Assembly (NCBI RefSeq): GCF_000577815.1
Contig: NZ_CBYM010000001.1
Coordinates: forward strand, 124,001-188,000
DNA length: 64,000 nucleotides
Source: Clostridium saudiense
Lineage (GTDB): Bacteria > Bacillota > Clostridia > Clostridiales > Clostridiaceae
Direction of reading: 5' to 3'
Shown: one piece after another, positions 45,674 to 53,397 of the stretch
Position numbering within the stretch: the first letter of the stretch is position 1
Layout of the letters: each line of letters starts with the position of its first letter
Translations under genes and position numbers: made by a program
Notes under the pieces: generated by a model
Told to the model about the DNA's origin: nothing
Database searches by the model: none
Seen by the model: the letters and a program-made list of their open reading frames with translations, nothing else

Positions 45674-46978
45674 ATGTTTAATTTATATACATTAGATAAT
45701 GGTTTAAGAGTAGTTACTGAATATATTGAACATGTCAATTCTATAAGTGTAGGTATTATGGTTCAAAATGGTTCTAGAAATGAATCAAAAGATGAGAATG
45801 GTATATCACACTTTATTGAACATATGTTTTTCAAGGGCACAGAAAAAAGAAGTGCAAAAGAAATAGTTCAAGAGATTGAAAACATTGGAGGGCAAATAAA
45901 TGCTTATACAAGTAAGGAAACTACTTGTTATTATATAAAGGCTTTAAATACTCATGCAGATTTATGTTTAGAAGTAATTTCTGATATGTTATTAAATTCT
46001 AAATTTGATGAAGAAGAAATTGAAAAGGAAAAAGGTGTAGTAATTGAAGAAATTAATATGAGCCAAGATAATCCTGAAGATGTATTAGACGAAATACATT
46101 CTGAAGCTATTTTTGGAAATAATTCGTTAGCTTATCCAATTTTAGGTACACCAGATAGAATTAGGTCTTTTAATAGAAAGAAAATAAAGGATTATATTAG
46201 GACTCATTATACACCATATAATTCAGTACTTAGTATATGTGGTAAGTTTGATGAAAAAGAATTAAGGAAACTTATTGAGGAATATTTTGGTGGATGGAGT
46301 AAAGATGATATCTATAAACCAACATATGAAGATATTATACTTAAAAATGATAGTAAGTATTGTGAAAAGCAAATTGAACAAGTGCATATTAATCTTGGAC
46401 TAAATGGATTACCATATGCTAACGATAAATCCTACTCATTAGTATTATTAAATAATATTTTCGGAGGCGGAGCATCATCAATACTTTTCCAAAAAGTAAG
46501 AGAAGAATTAGGATTGTGTTATACAATTTATTCATATATGCAACCTTACTTAGGTGTTGGGACTATGAATATTTACACTGGATTAAGCAATAAGTATTGT
46601 GATAAAGCAATAAGTGTTATTAACGAACAATTGCAAAAATTTGCTAGAGAAGGTATTAGTAATGAATTATTAGAAATTAATAAAGAAAAAATAAAAGCAA
46701 ATTATATTTTAGGGTTAGAAAGTACGTCATCAAGAATGTTTGCTAATGCAAAATGCTTTTTATTACAAAATAAGATAAAAACTCAAGAAGATGTTATTGA
46801 TAGAATTAACAAAATCGATCAAAATGACATAAACTATGTATTGGAGAGATGTTTTAAACCAGGAATAATCAGTACAGCTTTTGTTGGGCAAGGTGTTGAG
46901 GCAGAAAAACTAAATACAATTTTAGAAAATTCTAAAGTTTCATATAAGAATAGTACTGATGAAAAGTTTTTATTGTAA
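45674..46978 (+). CDS. M16 family zinc peptidase (PqqL/YmxG-like)
   Basis: The 434-residue protein begins MFNLYTLDNGLRVVTEYIEH and has the inverted zinc motif HFIEH at 46-50, with the third ligand Glu in the EKGVVIEEINM segment. The second half has GGGASSILFQKVREELGLCY with the Arg-Tyr pair. This is the mitochondrial-processing-peptidase-like subgroup found next to pnp in Firmicutes. Its natural substrate is unknown. I use ATG 45674, five bases after GGAGG, rather than the ATG that overlaps the ribosome site. Confidence 0.9.
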   Translation: MFNLYTLDNGLRVVTEYIEHVNSISVGIMVQNGSRNESKDENGISHFIEHMFFKGTEKRSAKEIVQEIENIGGQINAYTSKETTCYYIKALNTHADLCLEVISDMLLNSKFDEEEIEKEKGVVIEEINMSQDNPEDVLDEIHSEAIFGNNSLAYPILGTPDRIRSFNRKKIKDYIRTHYTPYNSVLSICGKFDEKELRKLIEEYFGGWSKDDIYKPTYEDIILKNDSKYCEKQIEQVHINLGLNGLPYANDKSYSLVLLNNIFGGGASSILFQKVREELGLCYTIYSYMQPYLGVGTMNIYTGLSNKYCDKAISVINEQLQKFAREGISNELLEINKEKIKANYILGLESTSSRMFANAKCFLLQNKIKTQEDVIDRINKIDQNDINYVLERCFKPGIISTAFVGQGVEAEKLNTILENSKVSYKNSTDEKFLL

Positions 46979-47103
46979 GTTGCAAATATAGTTGATATAT
47001 TAGTTATGTAAAGTTGGTATTTGAAGGTTTTATGTTCTAATCCTTAAAGTAATATATTATCAAACTGATGCATAATATTATGTATAACAAGGAGGTAATT
47101 ATC

Positions 47104-47409
47104 ATGAAGGATTTTGAATATTATGAAAAGAAACCAGAAAGTAAGATAAGAAATTTAAGTGAATTAGAAGGATATGAAATTTTTAATCTTGAAAGTGCAG
47201 AAAAATATGATACTGCTTCAAATATTGATTTTGTAATAGATGAAGATGGATATCTTAAATTCCTGGTGGTTGGTATTAGTGCAGGTAAGTTTAGCTTCTT
47301 TGGTAGCAAAGAATACGTTGAAATACCATGGGAATGTGTAACGAAAGTGGGAACTAATGTCATAGTAATCTCTGCTGAGGAAGGAAAGATAAAGAGAGCG
47401 AGAGCTTAG
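47104..47409 (+). CDS. YlmC/YmxH family PRC-barrel protein
   Basis: The 101-residue protein matches the YlmC/YmxH sporulation-associated family: SELEGYEIFNLESAEKYDTA, DFVIDEDGYLKFLVVG, KFSFFGSKEYVEIPWECVTK, VGTNVIVISAEE, a single PRC-barrel. In Bacillus it sits near spore genes; the activity is unknown. ATG 47104 follows AAGGAGG by eight bases. The 100-base region before it has a near palindrome (TGCATAATATTATGTA, about 47069-47084). The aspartokinase gene follows after 22 bases. Confidence 0.85.
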   Translation: MKDFEYYEKKPESKIRNLSELEGYEIFNLESAEKYDTASNIDFVIDEDGYLKFLVVGISAGKFSFFGSKEYVEIPWECVTKVGTNVIVISAEEGKIKRARA

Positions 47410-47431
47410 AAAACTTAAGGGGGAAGATTCC

Positions 47432-48640
47432 TTGGATATTATAGTGCAAAAGTTCGGAGGAACATCTGTATCAACAGAAGAAAGAAGAAAACAAGTAATA
47501 AAGAAAATAGGAAAAGCTATTGAAAGTGGCTTAAAGCCAGTAGTAGTTGTATCGGCAATGGGGAGATTTGGAGAACCCTATGCTACAGATAGCCTATTAT
47601 CACTTGTAGATAGTAATTTTAAAGATAATAATAAAAGTGCTCAGGATTTATTAATGTGCTGTGGAGAGATAATAAGTTCTGTAGTAATGTGCAATGATTT
47701 ATATAAGCACGGAATAACTGCTGTTCCATTGACAGGAGGTCAAGCGGGAATAATAACTGATGATAACTTTACTGATGCGAAATCAATTAAAGTTGATACT
47801 ACTAATATAATGAAAGTATTAGAAGCTGGCAAAGTACCGGTTATTACAGGATTTCAAGGTGTAACTGAAGATGGCTTTTTCACAACATTAGGAAGAGGAG
47901 GCAGTGATACATCAGCGTGTATATTAGGTGTTGCTTTAAAAGCAAAAGAAATTGATATATATACTGATGTAGATGGAATTATGACCGCTGATCCAAGGGT
48001 TGTTGAAGATGCTTCACTTATAAATGAGATTTCTTACAATGAAGTATTTCAATTAGCTGATCATGGTGCTAAAGTAATACATCCTAAGGCTGTAGCATTA
48101 GCTAAGAAAGGAAATGTACCATTAGTTATTAAAAACACAATGAATGACTGTAAAGGTACAGTGATAAAGAGTAGTGTTTCAGAAGAAGAAAAGAGATTAA
48201 TTTCTGGAATTACTCATTTAAATAATAGAATTCAGGTTAGAGTAAGATTATCAGATAATAGAGATAAAGGTTCATATAAAAATTTATTAGAATTGCTTGC
48301 TAAAAATCATATAAGCTTAGATTTAATTAACATTTTCCCTGAACATCAAATGTTCACAATAGATGCTTCTGAGAAGAAAAAGCTTGATGAAATAATGAAA
48401 AAAGCTGAAATTAAATATACTATAATTGAAGGCTGTAGTACTATTGCTATAGTAGGAGCTGGTATGAATGGTGTTCCAGGTGTAATGGCAAGGATAATAA
48501 ATACTTTAACTAGTAATGAGATTGAAATTTTACAAACAACAGATTCTAATATGACAATATGGTGTTTAATTTACACTAGTAAGGTAAAAGATGCTATAAG
48601 ATTGCTTCATGATGAATTTAACTTAGGTAGTGCAAAGTAA
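47432..48640 (+). CDS. Aspartate kinase, monofunctional
   Basis: The 402-residue kinase has N-terminal VQKFGGTSVSTEERR, VVVVSAMGRFGEPYATD, GFQGVTEDGFFTTLGRGGSDTSA, YTDVDGIMTADPRVV, and two ACT domains (about 270-402, VGAGMNGVPGVMARI). It phosphorylates aspartate, the first step to lysine, diaminopimelate, threonine and methionine; the ACT domains allow feedback control. It most resembles DapG-type enzymes. It starts with TTG at 47432 after GGGGGA. It lies just after the ylmC-like gene, a common clostridial arrangement. No lysine riboswitch or T-box is seen upstream. Confidence 0.92.
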   Translation: MDIIVQKFGGTSVSTEERRKQVIKKIGKAIESGLKPVVVVSAMGRFGEPYATDSLLSLVDSNFKDNNKSAQDLLMCCGEIISSVVMCNDLYKHGITAVPLTGGQAGIITDDNFTDAKSIKVDTTNIMKVLEAGKVPVITGFQGVTEDGFFTTLGRGGSDTSACILGVALKAKEIDIYTDVDGIMTADPRVVEDASLINEISYNEVFQLADHGAKVIHPKAVALAKKGNVPLVIKNTMNDCKGTVIKSSVSEEEKRLISGITHLNNRIQVRVRLSDNRDKGSYKNLLELLAKNHISLDLINIFPEHQMFTIDASEKKKLDEIMKKAEIKYTIIEGCSTIAIVGAGMNGVPGVMARIINTLTSNEIEILQTTDSNMTIWCLIYTSKVKDAIRLLHDEFNLGSAK

Positions 48641-48677
48641 AATTATATTATTATAAAAATACTTAGGAGGAAGTAAA

Positions 48678-48953
48678 ATGGAATTTACTTTTGATGAAAA
48701 AGCAAAAAATGCATTAAATGAGCTTATAGAAAATAGTTCGGAAGAGTATGTGAGAATAAAGGTGTTTTATGGATGTGGAAGACCAGCATATGATTTGTAT
48801 CCAGATTTTAAGAGTGATGAAGATGAAGAAGTTATAATTAGTGGAATAAAATTCGTAGTTAATAAAAAAGATGTTAGAGCTTGTAATAAGCTTGAAATTA
48901 AATATGATAAAGAAGTATTTAATAAAGGATTTTATATACGTGATTTAGATTAA
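48678..48953 (+). CDS. HesB/IscA-like protein
   Basis: The 91-residue protein has the HesB-like fold: MEFTFDEKAKNALNELI, VRIKVFYGCGRPAYDLYPD, EVIISGIKFVVNKKD. Only two cysteines are present (in YGCGRP and RACNK), against three in Fe-S-carrier IscA, so a standard cluster-transfer role is doubtful. Clostridia have several HesB-like proteins of unknown function, some of them selenoproteins; this one uses Cys. AGGAGG ribosome site and own terminator. Confidence 0.72.
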   Translation: MEFTFDEKAKNALNELIENSSEEYVRIKVFYGCGRPAYDLYPDFKSDEDEEVIISGIKFVVNKKDVRACNKLEIKYDKEVFNKGFYIRDLD

Positions 48954-48957
48954 TAAA

Positions 48958-48987
48958 AAGGGTATGCAGAAATGCATATCCTTTTTT
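48958..48987 (+). terminator. Terminator after the HesB-like gene
   Basis: AAGGGTATGCA (48958-48968) pairs with TGCATATCCTT (48973-48983), loop GAAA, T run. Confidence 0.85.
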
Positions 48988-49086
48988 GTATAAACACTAA
49001 TAAAAAATATTTAATTTTTTGATGATTTTATAAATAATATTTTTTATAATGGGAAAAATAATGTAAAAAGTATAGAGGTGATAAAA

Positions 49087-49536
49087 ATGAGAGATAAGGT
49101 TATAAAGGAATTAAATAAATTTTTGACAGGAGTTCATATGGGAGGAGCTACATTTAAGGATTATTTAGATAAAGCTGAAAATTTAGAGTTAAAAAGCACA
49201 TTAAAAGAGATAATAGAATCATTTAAAAAACATGAGGAAGCAATTACACATAGAATAGAAGAATTAGGTGAAAATGCAAGTGATTCATTGGGGATAAGAG
49301 GAAATATAGCAGAAGCTTTTGAAAAAATTAAGCTTATTCCTGTAGATACTGACTGTGAAGTTTGTGAACATGCGATAAAAGCAATGGAAATGGGAAATAA
49401 AAATGCAAATAAATTTATTGAGGAAAATGAAAATATGGAAAAAAGTATTTTAAATGATATTTATGGTGTAGTTAAAGATTATGATAATCATTTAAATAAA
49501 TTAAAAAATTTACAAAGTAAGTTATGTAATTATTAG
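49087..49536 (+). CDS. DUF2383-like four-helix protein
   Basis: The 149-residue, mostly helical protein (KVIKELNKFLTGVHMGGATF, FKKHEEAITHRIEELG, CEVCEHAIKAMEMGNKNANK, LNDIYGVVKDYDNHLNKL) has spaced Glu/His residues and the length of DUF2383/ferritin-like bundles. Related proteins may bind metal. A CxxC (CEVC) lies near residue 98. The function is unknown. ATG 49087 follows GAGGTG by six bases. Confidence 0.65.
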   Translation: MRDKVIKELNKFLTGVHMGGATFKDYLDKAENLELKSTLKEIIESFKKHEEAITHRIEELGENASDSLGIRGNIAEAFEKIKLIPVDTDCEVCEHAIKAMEMGNKNANKFIEENENMEKSILNDIYGVVKDYDNHLNKLKNLQSKLCNY

Positions 49537-49599
49537 TGAAATTTCCTGCAACATGTTGTATACTTAGTGAGAGAAAATTAGGATTGTGAGGAAGTTTTT

Positions 49600-50391
49600 A
49601 TGAAAAAAATTAAAAGATTATTAACGATATTGTGCCTTGTTTCTATTATTTCTATTTTGCTTATAGGTTGTGGGAAAAAAGTAGAAATGGTTAGAGTTAG
49701 CACTTCAGAAGAGGTGTTAGAATTATTTAATAAATATAATACAGAAAATAATATTGAAGAAATGGTTAAGTTGTACTCTGATGAATATATAGATTATATA
49801 GGATATGATGCAAATAAAATAATAAATATGATTAAAAATAACAGAAAAGATGCAACTATTAATTCATCAACTACAAAAAGTATAGAAGAGATTAATGAAA
49901 ATTTAAAAAAAGCAGTAGTTAATATTAATGCAATAATTAATGGTGAAGAAACAAATGAAGATTATGTTTATGCATTAATTAAAGAAGAGGATGGATGGTC
50001 AATTTCACCGGATGGAATAAGTGAATGTATAAATTTTGATGTTCCTGCAAATAAAGAAAAGGAATTAAATTTAAATTTAATGAAAGAAGCTGTTTTATTT
50101 GATGGAGCTTTAATTCGTGTAGATTTATATAATGATACTAGCAATTCTTATATATTTGGAACAAAAGATGACAAAACACAAATTATTGTAGAAACTACTG
50201 AAGGTACTTTTACAAGTGAAGTAGAAGAGCCACAAGAGATAAGTAAAAGAGTGAAAAGCTATTTTATAGCTAAAATTCAAGATTTAAAAGGTGACATAAA
50301 AAAAGTTACAGTTACATCAATATATGAATTAGATAAAGAGGGAAATGTAATAGTAGATAGTAAAAGAGATATTGTAGCTTACAATAAATAA
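49600..50391 (+). CDS. Lipoprotein of unknown function
   Basis: The 263-residue lipoprotein has a signal peptide and lipobox LLIGC. An NTF2-like or DUF-type region lies at about 35-140 (EEVLELFNKYNTENNIEEMV, YALIKEEDGWSIS), followed by a beta-rich C-terminal domain (GALIRVDLYNDTSNSYIFG, TQIIVETTEGTF). It is exported and anchored to the outer face of the membrane. No catalytic motif. It shares a palindromic terminator with the converging DUF5685 gene. Confidence 0.72.
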   Translation: MKKIKRLLTILCLVSIISILLIGCGKKVEMVRVSTSEEVLELFNKYNTENNIEEMVKLYSDEYIDYIGYDANKIINMIKNNRKDATINSSTTKSIEEINENLKKAVVNINAIINGEETNEDYVYALIKEEDGWSISPDGISECINFDVPANKEKELNLNLMKEAVLFDGALIRVDLYNDTSNSYIFGTKDDKTQIIVETTEGTFTSEVEEPQEISKRVKSYFIAKIQDLKGDIKKVTVTSIYELDKEGNVIVDSKRDIVAYNK

Positions 50392-50397
50392 TATAGA

Positions 50398-50425
50398 AAA
50401 TACCAGTAGTTAACTACTGGTATTT
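50398..50425. terminator. Perfect-palindrome bidirectional terminator
   Basis: AAATACCAGTAGTT (50398-50411) and its exact complement (50412-50425) lie between converging genes; T-rich sequence follows on the plus side. The right arm overlaps the last codons of the minus-strand gene. Confidence 0.7.
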
Positions 50426-51318
50426 ATCTTTTTGATATTAATAAAAGGATATTTATTTAATACCTCATAATATTTGTTTAGCATTCCAAGATTAATAACA
50501 TTTTCAATTATACTATAATGTTTTTTAAATGGAATGTTTTTTAAAATTTCACTACAATTAACCAAGCTATTCAAAATAGAAAAATCAATATCCTCAATGC
50601 AGTAAGATATTAAATCTTCGTAAGATAAATTTTGGGTGTTATATAAAATATTATAAGGATTAAAATTATTTGTAGACATATCATCTTTTAAATCATCTAA
50701 AGCATCTATTAAATAAATCCATTTACCAATAAAATATCCAAGTGAATATAAGTTATCCCTTAATATTTTACTATCTTCTTCAAATTTATACGGAAAATCA
50801 CTTAATACACATGCCATAATATCTCCAAAAGGATGAGATATTTCATCTAATGAAGAAAAGGCTTTTGTCTTTTCAAAATTAGAAATTAGGTTTAAATTAG
50901 TTGATATTTTATCAGCTATTGTATTTAAATTATTAAAACTCTTTTTAGATGAGGGTGAAAGAAGTAGCTTAAAAAACTTACTTTTTATACTTTTATCATC
51001 TTCTATATTATCTTTAAGTTTATAATCAAATAGTAATATACTTAAGTCTGCACAATAATTTAAACATTGGGATTCAGCAGTAATAATAAGTTTTTTACCG
51101 GGATGGCGTATACATTTTACCTCTTTTAATTTTAGAGGATCACTAAAAAGTCCATCTAACATAAAACCAATGAAAGTTAAATCATAATTTAGGCAGAATC
51201 TAGGAATATTACCAAATTGATTTTTAATTTCGTTGCATAAGCCACAATAATAGCTTCTAAAGTATTCAAATTCTTTAACTTTAAGTTCGCTTTTAAGAGG
51301 TGTGACGTATCCAAACAT
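50410..51318 (-). CDS. DUF5685 family protein
   Basis: The 302-residue protein begins MFGYVTPLKSELKVKEFEYF, with YYCGLCNEIKNQFG, CLNYDLTFIGFMLDG, CxxHP (KCIRHPGKK), LNYCADLSILLFDYKLKD and an aspartate-rich HPFGDIMACVLSD...IYLIDALDDLKDD. The all-helical layout and paired aspartates recall isoprenoid-synthase folds, which is inference. Its function is unknown. It is the last gene of a minus-strand cluster with a J-like protein and a Cys-rich TPR protein. AAAGGAG ribosome site. Confidence 0.8.
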   Translation of the reverse strand: MFGYVTPLKSELKVKEFEYFRSYYCGLCNEIKNQFGNIPRFCLNYDLTFIGFMLDGLFSDPLKLKEVKCIRHPGKKLIITAESQCLNYCADLSILLFDYKLKDNIEDDKSIKSKFFKLLLSPSSKKSFNNLNTIADKISTNLNLISNFEKTKAFSSLDEISHPFGDIMACVLSDFPYKFEEDSKILRDNLYSLGYFIGKWIYLIDALDDLKDDMSTNNFNPYNILYNTQNLSYEDLISYCIEDIDFSILNSLVNCSEILKNIPFKKHYSIIENVINLGMLNKYYEVLNKYPFINIKKINTSS

Positions 51319-51370
51319 TATAAGACTCCTTTATAGCTTCATAGATAGTTTTGGACGTCTAAGCGATGTT

Positions 51371-52180
51371 TTAGCACATTCCACCACCGCCGTTACCACA
51401 CATATTCATTCCATTACCACCACCGCCTAAAAGACTTTGGAGTAGCATATTTTGCATTGGATTTCCACCCATATTATTAGCCATGCCAGCCATATTATTT
51501 AAAGGATTAGTTGCTCCATTCATAGGATTGGCATTATTAGCTGCACCAGCCATGTTATTAGCTCCTCCACCCATAGGATTAGCACCGCCCATATTACCAG
51601 CATTATTCATCAACATATTTAATACATTTGGATCAATTCCGCCACCAGATCCTTGTCCGCCACACATATTAGCTTGGTTTCCGCCACCGCCGCCACACAT
51701 GTTATTATTATTTTGTGCAGCTGCATTACTTTGCATAGCACGAGCATAATTTGCCTTCATTTGTCTTACTTTTTTAGCTAAAACCATTAATGCCTCTTGA
51801 TATTCCTCATTATCTGGATTAAGTTCTGCAGCGACCTTCATATGATTAACTCCTGCTTTGAACCAACCTTTTTTTAATAATACAAAGCCTTGTAAATAGT
51901 TCCATTCAGCAGATGACTTATCAGTAATTAAATTTAATTGTGTTTCAGCTGATAAAAATTGTTGCTTTTCAATTAATTCACGTATATCTTTGTATTTATA
52001 CTCATTAATTAAACTATTATAGGCTGTATTTAACTCTGAAAGCTTATCTTCAGCAAGAGGTTCTTCTAGAGAACCTTCATAACTATTTATATCATAGGTA
52101 TTTGCAAGGGATTCATAGGCTGTTTTAATTTCATCTAAAGATGCATTAGGTCGTACACCTAGTACCTTATAAGGGTTCAT
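51371..52180 (-). CDS. J-domain-like/TPR protein without HPD, with Gly/Asn/Met-rich Cys-tagged tail
   Basis: The 269-residue protein opens with a J-domain-like segment (residues about 1-65, NPYKVLGVRPNASLDEIKTA), but the HPD tripeptide needed to stimulate Hsp70 is absent (TYDINSY at that place). A TPR-like helical part follows (about 70-150). The tail (about 155-269) is low-complexity Gly/Asn/Met/Ala, with repeated NPMGG, NNMAG and MCGG units and a terminal MC. The four cysteines all lie in MCG or MC contexts. It is in one cluster with the Cys-rich TPR protein upstream and DUF5685 downstream. AAGGAG ribosome site. Confidence 0.78.
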   Translation of the reverse strand: MNPYKVLGVRPNASLDEIKTAYESLANTYDINSYEGSLEEPLAEDKLSELNTAYNSLINEYKYKDIRELIEKQQFLSAETQLNLITDKSSAEWNYLQGFVLLKKGWFKAGVNHMKVAAELNPDNEEYQEALMVLAKKVRQMKANYARAMQSNAAAQNNNNMCGGGGGNQANMCGGQGSGGGIDPNVLNMLMNNAGNMGGANPMGGGANNMAGAANNANPMNGATNPLNNMAGMANNMGGNPMQNMLLQSLLGGGGNGMNMCGNGGGGMC

Positions 52181-52268
52181 ATTAAATCTCCTTAGAAAGA
52201 TTGTTAAATCATTATAATATATTCACATTAATGTAAATAAGTGATTCAATAAAATAATAGAAATAATA

Positions 52269-52706
52269 TTAAATACAATCTATTAAGTCTCCACCCATAC
52301 ATTCGCAGCATTGATCTAAACAAATAAGGTCACAACAGCTAAAATTACCACAGTCACAGCAATCACAACAATCATCACAACAGCAGCATGAACAACCACG
52401 ATTTCTTCTTCTATAACTGTTATTATAGTAATCATCTGAATAATATCTATGTCTGCCCATAAGTGAAATAAGTTCATCTTTATATTGGGTATTGTTTGGT
52501 GATAAGAGTACTGCTTTTTTAAAGTGAGGTAAAGCTGCATCAAACCAAGCCTTATTCTTTAAAATTAATCCATATAGATAATGATACTCTGAATTCCTAT
52601 TGGTTGTAGAGTTTAATATATTTTCAGCTTCTATGTAATTTCTATTGATTATCAACGTATTAATAATATTAAAAAGAGATTCATTTTTATTTAGTGAATT
52701 TTCCAA
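52269..52706 (-). CDS. TPR-like protein with extremely Cys-rich C-terminal tail
   Basis: The 145-residue protein has two TPR-like helix pairs (about 10-80; YLYGLILKNKAWFDAALPHF, VLLSPNNTQYKDELISLM), similar to the TPR part of the next gene. After a basic Arg/Tyr-rich linker, the last 42 residues hold 17 cysteines (GCSCCCCDDCC, CDCG, CCECMGGDL). The tail also has many Asp residues. It may bind metal, form disulfides or be a modification target; none of this is shown. The start is TTG at 52706 after AAAGGAG. No signal peptide. First gene of the minus-strand cluster. Confidence 0.75.
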   Translation of the reverse strand: MENSLNKNESLFNIINTLIINRNYIEAENILNSTTNRNSEYHYLYGLILKNKAWFDAALPHFKKAVLLSPNNTQYKDELISLMGRHRYYSDDYYNNSYRRRNRGCSCCCCDDCCDCCDCGNFSCCDLICLDQCCECMGGDLIDCI

Positions 52707-52866
52707 GATATCAACTCCTTTTACTAAAAAAATAATAATTTTAATATATATATTATATACAATTATCTAATATTAATCATAAATAAAAATATAAAATTTA
52801 TACTATTATTTACTATTATATTATAAGTGTGATAGAATTATAAAAAAATGAAAAAAGGAGATACTT

Positions 52867-53220
52867 ATGAAAAAATTATTTATTGAATATCCTAAATGTA
52901 CAACTTGTAGAAAAGCAAAGAAATTTTTAACAGAAAATAATGTAGATTTTGAAGATAGAGATATAGTATTAAATAATCCTACAGAAGAAGAATTAGGTAA
53001 ATGGATAAAGTTAAGTGGATTAGAAATTAAAAAATTCTTTAATACTTCAGGTGTTTTATATCGAGAAATGAATTTAAAAGATAAGTTGAAAGATATGAGT
53101 CAAGAAGAAATGATTAAGCTTTTGGCAAGTGATGGAAAGCTTGTAAAAAGACCATTATTAATCACTGAAGAAAAAGTATTAGTAGGATTTAAAGAGGAAA
53201 CATATAAAGAAATCATTTAA
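52867..53220 (+). CDS. ArsC/Spx-like thioredoxin-fold protein
   Basis: The 117-residue protein shows the ArsC/Spx fold: LFIEYPKCTTCRKAKKFL with a CxxC at 11-14, DRDIVLNNPTEEEL, KFFNTSGVLYREMNLKDK, and KLVKRPLLITEEKVLVGF with the conserved Arg-Pro. It may be a YffB-like glutathione-type reductase or an Spx-like regulator binding RNA polymerase; sequence alone does not decide. AAAGGAG ribosome site. Its promoter region is shared with the divergent Cys-rich TPR cluster. Confidence 0.82.
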   Translation: MKKLFIEYPKCTTCRKAKKFLTENNVDFEDRDIVLNNPTEEELGKWIKLSGLEIKKFFNTSGVLYREMNLKDKLKDMSQEEMIKLLASDGKLVKRPLLITEEKVLVGFKEETYKEII

Positions 53221-53227
53221 ATTTATT

Positions 53228-53267
53228 GAATGTATCAAAATAAAGATATTTTGATACATTCTTTTTT
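53228..53267 (+). terminator. Terminator after the ArsC/Spx-like gene
   Basis: GAATGTATCAAAA (53228-53240) pairs with TTTTGATACATTC (53249-53261), then a T run. Confidence 0.88.
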
Positions 53268-53397
53268 GTTAAAATAATGTATCAGTTAGTGAAAAATGTG
53301 GTAAAATAATTGATAGTGCTTTTTTAGAATAATTGAAATGAATAAACTCTAAATAAAGTTAATATATAAAATAGTTCATTTAATGAGGTGACTTAGG

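Noticed and set aside
48678..48953. HesB-like gene as a selenoprotein.
   Set aside because: The relevant position is encoded as Cys and there is no in-frame TGA.
51483..51749. Open frame on the plus strand encoding a Pro/Ala/Leu-rich protein.
   Set aside because: It is the antisense reading of the Gly/Asn/Met-rich tail of the J-like gene; composition and lack of ribosome site fit a shadow.
52316..52543. Alternative frame with many Val/Ile over the Cys-rich tail region.
   Set aside because: It is out of frame with the TPR gene, has no ribosome site, and its composition follows from the Cys/Asp codon repeats.
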